Part shown: one piece after another, positions 1-4,738 of the stretch
How positions within the stretch are numbered: position 1 is the stretch's first letter
Layout of the letters: every line of letters starts with the position of its first letter
Source of the DNA: an uncultured Burkholderiales bacterium
Lineage (GTDB): Bacteria > Pseudomonadota > Gammaproteobacteria > Burkholderiales > Burkholderiaceae
Reading direction: 5' to 3'
Length of the DNA: 5,394 bases
Assembly: GCA_903845315.1 (NCBI GenBank)
Contig: CAIMWY010000149.1
Span: 1-5,394 of the forward strand
Position numbers and translations under genes: made by a program
Notes under the pieces: model-generated
Told to the model about the DNA's origin: nothing
What the model saw: the letters and a program-made list of their open reading frames with translations, nothing else
Databases searched by the model: none

Positions 1-1326
1 AAACTCTTTGCCCATGACCTTGAACTTTTTGTACGCACCTTCGGGTGGCTTGAAGCCCACCAGCGCCATTTGTTTTTTGGCCTCGGTCAACAAGAACACC
101 TTCTCGGCAATTTGCTTGTAGTTCACATCGCCTTTGATGTAGCCCCAGCGCTTCATTTGCGTGAGCATCCACACCGCCATGCTCTGCCAGGGTATGGGGT
201 CGAAGTTGGCGCGATCGGGCACGTTTTTGATGTTACCCAAACCATCGGCAAACTTACCGGTCAACACCTGCATCAACACCGCCTCGGGTTGGTTGAGGTA
301 TTGGGTGGGCGCAATCACCTTGGCAATCAACTCACGGTCTTTGGCTTGGCTGGCCATGAAGCTGGCGGTCAGCACCGAGCGGTAGAGCGCGGCAAAGGTG
401 TTGGGGTTTTGTTGGATGAAGGCGTCGCTCACCCCAAAGGCGCAACAGGGGTGACCGTCCCAAATTTCTTTGGAAAGAATGTGAATGAAGCCCACCTCGT
501 CGTACACCGCACGCTGGTTGAACGGGTCTGGGCCCAAGAAGCCGTCGATGTTGCCTGCGCGCAAGTTGGCCACCATCTCGGGTGGTGGGGTGACACGGAT
601 TTGCACATCGGTGTCGGGGTTCAAACCGTTTTCTGCCAAGTAGTAGCGCAGCAAGAAGTTGTGCATGCTGTACTCAAAGGGCACGGCAAATTTGAAGCCT
701 TTCCAGCTCTTGGGGTCGCGCTTGTCTTTGTGCTTGACGTGCAAGGTGATGGCCTGGCCGTTGGTGTTTTGAATGCTGGCCACATTCATGGGCATTTGCG
801 TGCTGCCCAGGCCCATGCTCATGGCCAAAGGCATGGGCGACAAAAAGTGGCTGGCGTCGTGCTCTTTGTTGATCATCTTGTCGCGGATCAAGGCCCAACC
901 TGCGGTTTTGTTGAGCTGCACATTGAGGCCTTCTTTTTTGTAAAAGCCCAAAGGTTCGGCCATGATCAACGGGCTGGCACAGGTGATGGCAATGAAGCCC
1001 ACCTTGAGGTCTTTCTTCTCCAACGCGCCTTTGTCTTGCGCCATGGCCTGCAAAGCACCGAGTGGCAACACCGACGCAATGGCGGCTCGTGCGGTGTTGG
1101 CCCCCACCGCTTTCAAAAACCCACGACGCACACCGTCCACCGGAAACAAAGCCTTGACCAAAGCCGCTTCCATGAATTGACGCCCGGCCTCTTCCACCGA
1201 ACTGGCCACTTGAATGTGCTGCTTGGGCGCGTGGTCTTGGCCACAGGCACAACGCATGAGCAAGGGACGGTCGGCGTTGTAGGGCTCGTAAGCGCTGGAA
1301 GATGTGTCGTCAGGCAAATGGGACAT
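1..1326 (-). CDS. NrtA/CmpA-family ABC transporter substrate-binding protein (C-terminus beyond window)
   Basis: This is the periplasmic solute-binding subunit of an NrtABCD/CmpABCD-type ABC importer; known family substrates include nitrate, nitrite and bicarbonate. The frame is open from the ATG at 1326-1324 to the window edge (442 codons, no stop), so the last residues are missing. The start is supported by a GAGG ribosome site at 1333-1336, 6 nt upstream. Residues 1-60 form an extension with a CACGQDH motif (26-32). A twin-arginine motif RRGFLK (67-72) and a hydrophobic segment ending near AMA (94-96) follow, so export by Tat is predicted. The mature part begins KKDLKVGFI. W144, NGQAIT (189-194), SMHNFLLRYY (220-229), NIDGFLGPDPF (259-269) and WDGHP (289-293) match the family pattern. 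W144, Q191 and H222 look equivalent to the ligand residues of cyanobacterial NrtA, but this is by pattern only. Permease and ATPase genes would be expected beyond position 1. Nitrate is the likeliest substrate given the sigma-54 promoter, but bicarbonate or another anion cannot be excluded. Confidence 0.9.
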   Translation of the reverse strand, partial: MSHLPDDTSSSAYEPYNADRPLLMRCACGQDHAPKQHIQVASSVEEAGRQFMEAALVKALFPVDGVRRGFLKAVGANTARAAIASVLPLGALQAMAQDKGALEKKDLKVGFIAITCASPLIMAEPLGFYKKEGLNVQLNKTAGWALIRDKMINKEHDASHFLSPMPLAMSMGLGSTQMPMNVASIQNTNGQAITLHVKHKDKRDPKSWKGFKFAVPFEYSMHNFLLRYYLAENGLNPDTDVQIRVTPPPEMVANLRAGNIDGFLGPDPFNQRAVYDEVGFIHILSKEIWDGHPCCAFGVSDAFIQQNPNTFAALYRSVLTASFMASQAKDRELIAKVIAPTQYLNQPEAVLMQVLTGKFADGLGNIKNVPDRANFDPIPWQSMAVWMLTQMKRWGYIKGDVNYKQIAEKVFLLTEAKKQMALVGFKPPEGAYKKFKVMGKEF

Positions 1327-1346
1327 GGGGCACCTCAAAGTTGATG

Positions 1347-1374
1347 TACCTCTGATATGCAAGCCCCGCGCCAG
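1347..1374 (-). promoter_or_regulatory. Sigma-54 (RpoN) -24/-12 promoter for the binding-protein gene
   Basis: Read on the minus strand, 1374 down to 1358 is CTGGCGCG-GGGC-TTGCA. It matches the RpoN consensus YTGGCACG-N4-TTGCW at all but one base, with exactly 10 bp between the invariant GG (1372-1371) and GC (1360-1359). The predicted start point is an A at about 1347. This gives a leader of about 21 nt that contains the GAGG ribosome site and leads directly into the ATG at 1326. Known biology: such promoters need an enhancer-binding activator, NtrC for nitrogen genes. Inference: the transporter is induced under nitrogen limitation. I found no convincing NtrC dyad of the form GCAC-N7-GTGC upstream. 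Confidence 0.75.
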
Positions 1375-1396
1375 AAAAAAGTGCAAAGAACGCACT
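1375..1396 (-). terminator. Probable rho-independent terminator downstream of phaZ
   Basis: On the minus strand, AGTGC (1396-1392), a 7-nt loop and GCACT (1384-1380) form a 5-bp stem, with a possible extra G-U pair at the loop. A run of six T (1380-1375) follows directly, its first T being the last base of the stem. It lies about 90 nt past the phaZ stop and abuts the -24 element of the next promoter, so it would insulate the sigma-54 gene from phaZ read-through. The stem is short, which limits confidence. An attenuator role is unlikely because the predicted sigma-54 start point lies downstream of it. Confidence 0.45.
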
Positions 1397-1399
1397 GCG

Positions 1400-1430
1400 A
1401 TGGCGCATGAATCTGCACGTCACGCACCAT
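1400..1430 (-). other. 11-bp RNA hairpin in the phaZ 3' region, stable only on the minus-strand transcript
   Basis: The minus-strand RNA reads AUGGUGCGUGA (1430-1420), a 9-nt loop, then UCAUGCGCCAU (1410-1400). It forms eleven continuous pairs, two of them G-U wobbles. The plus-strand RNA would have A-C mismatches at the same two positions, so the fold is specific to transcripts in the phaZ direction. It sits 53 nt after the phaZ stop and 3 nt before the terminator-like stem. Likely role (inference): 3'-end stabilisation or part of a bipartite terminator for phaZ. Confidence 0.45.
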
Positions 1431-1450
1431 GCCACGCGTTTCGCGCACCA
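1423..1450. repeat. Two TGGTGCG direct repeats spaced 21 bp upstream of the sigma-54 promoter
   Basis: CGCACCA occurs on the plus strand at 1423-1429 and 1444-1450 (TGGTGCG on the transcribed strand), exactly 21 bp apart, or two helical turns. Relative to the predicted sigma-54 start they are centred near -79 and -100, the range used by bacterial enhancer-binding proteins. GGTGC is also the NtrC half-site, but the partner half-site is poor at both positions (for example GCTT instead of GCAC for the distal one). The proximal copy also forms part of the hairpin stem at 1400-1430, so the repeat may be incidental. Confidence 0.25.
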
Positions 1451-1483
1451 CACACAAGCAAGCGTGCCTCGTCGTGGTGACGA

Positions 1484-2704
1484 TCAGCCTTGTGCCGACT
1501 GAATCATGTGGCGCACCACCGGGTAGATTTGCGCCTCCCAGCGTTTGCCACTGAACACCCCATAGTGGCCCACACCGGCTTGCAGGTGGTGCGTCTTGCG
1601 GTAAGCCGGCAGCATGGTGCACAGGTCTTGTGCCGCCAGGGTCTGGCCTTGGCCGCAGATGTCGTCACGTTCGCCTTCGACGGTGAGCAAAAAGGTTTTG
1701 CGAATGGCACCCATCTCGAGCGCACGACCCCGGTAGGTCAACTCGCCCTTGGGCAGCAGGTGGTCTTGGAACACATGCTTGACCGTTTCTAAATAGAACG
1801 GACCCGAGAGGTCCATGATGGCGAAGTACTCTTGGTAAAAGTCGCGGATGACATCGGCTTTTTCATGGTCGCCATTCAAGCGGTGCTCGTACAAGGTGGC
1901 AAACGATTGGCGGTGGCGGCTGAGGTTCATGTTCAAAAACGCCATGAGCTGGATGAAGCCCGGGTAGACACGCCGCCCCACCCCCTTGAACTGCAAAGGC
2001 ACCATGCCGATCAGGTTTTTTTCAAACCATTCAATGGGTTTTTCTTTGGCCAGGTCGTTGACCTTGGTGGGGTTGATGCGGGTGTCGATGGGCCCGGCCA
2101 TCAGTGTGAGGCTGGCGGGCTGGCATTCATGGCGATCTTGTGCCATCAAGACAGTGGCAGCCAAGCACGCCACAGTGGGTTGGCACACGCCCATCAGGTG
2201 TGCATTGGGGCCGAGGTGTTGCATGAACCAGATGATGTGTTCGATGTACTCGTCCAAACCGAACTCGCCCTCGCTCATGGGAATGTCACGAATGTTGCGC
2301 CAGTCGGTCAGGTACACCTCGTGGTCTTGCACCAAGGTTTGCACGGTGCCGCGCAGCAAGGTGGCAAAGTGGCCCGACATGGGCGCCACCAACAGCAGCT
2401 TGGGCAAGTCGTGTTGGTCTTCGCGCTTGAAGCGCATGAGGTCGCAAAACGGCGTGCCATACACCCTCTCTTCTTGAATGGCATGCGTCTGCCCTTGCAG
2501 GTCTTGGACGGGCAAGATGTTGTAGTTGGGGCGGGCATGGGTGAAGCCCATCAAGGCAATTTGCTCGTAGTACGCGGTCATGCGTTGCAAGGGCGTGGCG
2601 GGCTTGCCATCGAACCACTTCATGCTGATCTCGCGTGCTTGCGCAGCGAACTGGCGCACGGGGTCGGCCAGGTTGGCCGCCATCTGGTAGTTGTGATAGA
2701 TCAT
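1484..2704 (-). CDS. phaZ: Intracellular polyhydroxyalkanoate (PHB) depolymerase
   Basis: This cytoplasmic, granule-associated thiol esterase of the alpha/beta-hydrolase fold degrades stored PHB to hydroxybutyrate units. At 406 residues it is close to Ralstonia/Cupriavidus PhaZ1 (about 419). No signal peptide is present, as expected for an intracellular enzyme. The nucleophile box is GVCQP with Cys174, the cysteine being characteristic of this family in place of a lipase serine. The other triad members are probably Asp347 in VEGERDDICG and His380 in GVGHYGVFSGKRW. Other family landmarks are PFCDLMRFKR (85-94), APMSGHFATLLRGT (107-120), VYLTDWRN (130-137) and GRRVYPGFIQ (243-252). The start MIYH aligns with the MLYQ start of the known enzyme. 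The best purine-rich site, AGAGG, is about 17 nt upstream, farther than usual. The stop is TGA at 1486-1484. The gene is divergent from the GST gene and probably monocistronic. Confidence 0.93.
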   Translation of the reverse strand: MIYHNYQMAANLADPVRQFAAQAREISMKWFDGKPATPLQRMTAYYEQIALMGFTHARPNYNILPVQDLQGQTHAIQEERVYGTPFCDLMRFKREDQHDLPKLLLVAPMSGHFATLLRGTVQTLVQDHEVYLTDWRNIRDIPMSEGEFGLDEYIEHIIWFMQHLGPNAHLMGVCQPTVACLAATVLMAQDRHECQPASLTLMAGPIDTRINPTKVNDLAKEKPIEWFEKNLIGMVPLQFKGVGRRVYPGFIQLMAFLNMNLSRHRQSFATLYEHRLNGDHEKADVIRDFYQEYFAIMDLSGPFYLETVKHVFQDHLLPKGELTYRGRALEMGAIRKTFLLTVEGERDDICGQGQTLAAQDLCTMLPAYRKTHHLQAGVGHYGVFSGKRWEAQIYPVVRHMIQSAQG

Positions 2705-2760
2705 GGATCGCAGGCTGCTGCCTCTTGCTGTGTGTATGCATCAACCAAGTGCAAGAGCCG

Positions 2761-2774
2761 TGCCACTGGTGGCA
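2761..2774. promoter_or_regulatory. Inverted repeat TGCCAC-TG-GTGGCA, candidate operator
   Basis: Six-bp arms with a 2-bp centre form a perfect dyad in the phaZ/GST divergent region. It begins 2 bp past the candidate phaZ -10 element and covers the expected start point, a classic repressor position. A second short dyad, GTGA-TG-TCAC (2789-2798), lies in the -35/-10 spacer of the same promoter. I recognise no specific regulator for either. Confidence 0.35.
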
Positions 2775-2776
2775 TA

Positions 2777-2806
2777 TTTATTGCGAACGTGATGTCACTT
2801 TGGCAA
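2777..2806 (-). promoter_or_regulatory. Candidate sigma-70 promoter for phaZ
   Basis: On the minus strand, TTGCCA (2806-2801) matches the -35 box at 5 of 6 bases. After 18 bp, AATAAA (2782-2777) matches the -10 box at 4 of 6, within the only A/T-rich patch of this intergenic region. Transcription would start near 2770, giving a leader of about 65 nt before the phaZ ATG. I found no comparably good promoter on the plus strand for the GST gene. Confidence 0.4.
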
Positions 2807-2824
2807 CTTCACCGATTGGCATTC

Positions 2825-3481
2825 ATGGCTAAGACCACGCTCACCCTCAGCAGCAAGAACTACTCGTCTTGGTCTTTGCGAGGCTGGCTGATGGTCAAGC
2901 TCGCAGGCATTCCCTTCTCGGAAGTGCCCGTGGCCACTGACAACGTGGACGCACGCGCCGAGTTGTTGTTGCTGTCGCCTTCGATCTTGGTGCCGTGCCT
3001 GAACCACGGCAATGCCAAGGTGTGGGACACCTTGGCGATTGGCGAATACCTCAACGAGATCGCACCAAAAGCAGGCCTGTTGCCAACCAACGCGGTGCAC
3101 CGTGCACATTGCCGGTCCATTTGCGGCGAGATGCATTCGGGCTTTTCTGCGCTGCGTGCCTCGCTGCCCATGAACATCAAAGCGCACTTCAAAAACTTCA
3201 AGGTGTGGTCCAAAGCGCAGCTCGACATGGACCGCGTGTTCTTCATCTGGCGCGACTGTCTGGGCACCTACAAAGGCCCTTACCTGTTCGGCAAAAAACC
3301 CACGCTGGCCGACGCCATGTTTGCGCCCGTGGTGATGCGCTTCAAGACCTATGGCATTGCACTCGACCCGGTGTGCCAACGCTACAGCGATCAAATTTTG
3401 TCAATGCCAGAGATCAAGGAGTGGATGGCAGCCGCAATTGCCGAGCCGGACGATATTGAAGAACTTGAAGTGGAGTTTTAA
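2825..3481 (+). CDS. Glutathione S-transferase family protein
   Basis: This 218-residue cytosolic protein has the two-domain GST layout and typical family length. The thioredoxin-fold N-domain opens TLTLSSKNYSSWSLRGWL (5-22); Ser/Tyr residues in this loop are the likely glutathione-activating side chains. It continues to SILVPCL (53-59) with the expected cis-proline Pro57, and DTLAIGEYL (68-76), where Thr69 replaces the usual Ser of the ES-AI motif. The all-helical C-domain contains YLFGKKPTLADAMFAPVV (153-170), including the N-capping box T-L-A-D. The acidic tail ends EELEVEF. No good ribosome site precedes the chosen ATG. An in-frame ATG at 2792 would add MSLWQLHRLAF, but it too lacks a site, and related proteins begin near TLTL. 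The stop is 2 bp before the cupin ATG, so the two are almost certainly co-translated. The substrate is unknown: conjugation, isomerisation or peroxidase activity are all possible for this fold. Confidence 0.87.
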   Translation: MAKTTLTLSSKNYSSWSLRGWLMVKLAGIPFSEVPVATDNVDARAELLLLSPSILVPCLNHGNAKVWDTLAIGEYLNEIAPKAGLLPTNAVHRAHCRSICGEMHSGFSALRASLPMNIKAHFKNFKVWSKAQLDMDRVFFIWRDCLGTYKGPYLFGKKPTLADAMFAPVVMRFKTYGIALDPVCQRYSDQILSMPEIKEWMAAAIAEPDDIEELEVEF

Positions 3482-3483
3482 CC

Positions 3484-3918
3484 ATGAGCACGACCCTCGC
3501 CTACGACAGCCAGACCGACTTTTCGCACATCAAACCCAAGGACACGCAGTTCTTGCCCGGGGGCCTGCGTGACTTTTTTGTATACCGCGACCTCGGTGTG
3601 GCCCAAGCCACCCACGGCAAGGTGATTGCCCACATTGCCAAAGCCAACCTGCCCCCTGAAAACGGCACCGGCTGGCACTACCACGTGGCCGAGTTTCAAA
3701 TTGTCATCATGCTCAAAGGCTGGGCCCGCTTCATGTACGGTGACCAACCCACCTTGGTATCAGCCGGCGACTGCGTGCACCAAAAGCCAGGCATCGTGCA
3801 CTACCTGTTCGACTACTCGCCCGATATGGAGTACCTGGAAATTGTGGGCCCGGCAGACTTTGAGTCGATCTCTGTGGAAGGTCCGTGTGAGGTGCCGTCC
3901 GTGACGCCCTGGAAATAA
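3484..3918 (+). CDS. Single-domain cupin protein
   Basis: This small (144 aa) cytosolic beta-barrel protein probably binds one metal. Cupin motif 1 is around GTGWHYH (61-67), with His65 and His67 as ligands, continuing VAEFQIVIMLKGWARFMYG. Motif 2 is GDCVHQKPGIVH (95-106), with His106 as the third histidine. At the usual glutamate position the sequence has Phe71/Gln72, with Glu70 one residue earlier, so the fourth ligand is probably Gln72, or is missing. There is no signal peptide or second domain. Translation is set by GGAG at 3472-3475, inside the end of the GST gene, 8 nt before the ATG. The 2-bp gap implies coupling and a shared role with the GST. Cupins this small include dioxygenases, isomerases and plain ligand sensors; the sequence does not decide between them. 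Confidence 0.85.
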   Translation: MSTTLAYDSQTDFSHIKPKDTQFLPGGLRDFFVYRDLGVAQATHGKVIAHIAKANLPPENGTGWHYHVAEFQIVIMLKGWARFMYGDQPTLVSAGDCVHQKPGIVHYLFDYSPDMEYLEIVGPADFESISVEGPCEVPSVTPWK

Positions 3919-3934
3919 GCCACTCACGCACACG

Positions 3935-3953
3935 GGCATCGAAGACCGATGCC
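3935..3953 (+). other. 7-bp hairpin between cupin and dioxygenase genes
   Basis: GGCATCG (3935-3941), a 5-nt loop and CGATGCC (3947-3953) form a perfect stem that a G-U pair can extend. It starts 16 nt after the cupin stop and ends 8 nt before the dioxygenase ribosome site. No T-run follows, so it is not a standard intrinsic terminator. It could reduce or tune read-through or mRNA decay between the two genes. Confidence 0.4.
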
Positions 3954-3976
3954 TGATTGGGTAGGATGGCTTCCAC

Positions 3977-4738
3977 ATGACACCTGTTGACATCCTCCCC
4001 CAAGCCTCACCCCTGCCGCAATTGGCACAACAACTCCAGACCTCGGGCTATGCCATCTTGAGCGCCGCCAGTGTGTGTGCCTGGGCACGCTGCACCTTGG
4101 ACGAGTTGAACGCCATCGCCCAAAGCTGGCATGGCATGCCAGCCGACCCGTATTTGAAAGATGGTGGGCGCTATCGCAAACGCCGCCATGCATCTTTCAC
4201 GTTTGAGCACGACGGGGTGTCGCCCGTCGCACACCGTGCCCACTGGCAACCGCTGACCTACAACGCCTTGCATGGCGGTATGACGCGCTGGTTTGAACCC
4301 ATGCCCGCCGAGGTGGCTACCTCAGCCCCCTGGCTGCGGTTGCTGCGTGCCTTTGCACAGACGGCGATTCACTTGCACGCCAACAACACGGCGACCCACA
4401 CGCCGCCCGTGCAATGCATCGAGGCACACCAATTCCGCATCGACACCACCGATGGCATTGGCCGCCCCACCCCCGAAGGCGCCCACCGCGACGGGGTGGA
4501 TTTGGTGGGCGTGTTCATGCTGCACCGACAAGACATCAAAGGGGGTGAGACCCGCGTGTTTGACGCGCGTGGCACCACAGGCGAACGCTTCACCTTGCAA
4601 GAGCCGTGGTCGTTGCTGCTGCTCGACGACGCACGGGTGATTCACGAGACCACCCCCATTCAACCCACACAGGCAGGCGGCTACCGCGACACGCTGGTGC
4701 TCACCGCCAAGCAGGGTACGTTTTTGGTAGCAGCCTAA
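3977..4738 (+). CDS. 2OG-Fe(II) dioxygenase family protein (2OG-Fe_Oxy_2 type)
   Basis: This 253-residue cytosolic protein has the hallmarks of the PF10014 (2OG-Fe_Oxy_2) family, whose characterised members include Bacillus L-isoleucine 4-hydroxylase. In order: an early segment SGYAIL (23-28), YLKDGGRYRKRR (59-70), HQFRID (151-156), and PTPEGAHRDGVDLV (164-177) carrying the HxD pair His170/Asp172. GGETRVFD (189-196) and VIHETTPI (221-228) with the third iron ligand His223 follow. RDTLVL (237-242) supplies the likely 2-oxoglutarate-binding Arg237. All catalytic positions are present, so the enzyme should be active, probably hydroxylating a free amino acid or similar small molecule; the substrate cannot be read from sequence. 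TAGGA at 3962-3966, 10 nt upstream, supports the start. It lies 58 bp after the cupin and may be read from the same transcript. Its TAA overlaps the stop of the converging exoribonuclease gene. Confidence 0.87.
   Translation: MTPVDILPQASPLPQLAQQLQTSGYAILSAASVCAWARCTLDELNAIAQSWHGMPADPYLKDGGRYRKRRHASFTFEHDGVSPVAHRAHWQPLTYNALHGGMTRWFEPMPAEVATSAPWLRLLRAFAQTAIHLHANNTATHTPPVQCIEAHQFRIDTTDGIGRPTPEGAHRDGVDLVGVFMLHRQDIKGGETRVFDARGTTGERFTLQEPWSLLLLDDARVIHETTPIQPTQAGGYRDTLVLTAKQGTFLVAA

Noticed and set aside
70..1344. A 424-codon plus-strand open frame.
   Set aside because: It is antisense to the binding-protein gene, which matches a known family over its whole visible length. The plus-strand translation is His/Gly/Val-rich with no domain, a typical shadow of GC-biased codons.
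1375..1430. A nitrate-responsive two-hairpin antitermination leader (NasT/NasR ANTAR target) for the transporter gene.
   Set aside because: The loops are 9 and 7 nt rather than paired hexaloops with A at position 1 and G at position 4. The predicted sigma-54 start point also lies downstream of both hairpins.
1435..1482. Small inverted repeats CGCG-TTT-CGCG (1435-1445) and CGTC-N5-GACG (1470-1482) after the phaZ stop.
   Set aside because: The arms are only 4 bp in GC-rich DNA and are expected by chance; no T-run or promoter element is associated.
1832..2824. A long plus-strand open frame running into the GST gene, seemingly a 549-residue protein.
   Set aside because: The first 291 codons or so are the antisense of phaZ and its 5' region. 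Only the part from about 2825 resembles a protein family, so it is not a fusion.
2792..2824. An earlier in-frame ATG giving the GST protein 11 extra residues.
   Set aside because: It lacks a ribosome site and the extra residues do not resemble the start of this family. It remains possible because the chosen ATG also lacks a strong site.
3935..3953. An intrinsic terminator after the cupin gene.
   Set aside because: The stem is good but is followed by TGATTGGGTA, not a T-run, so it is listed only as a hairpin.
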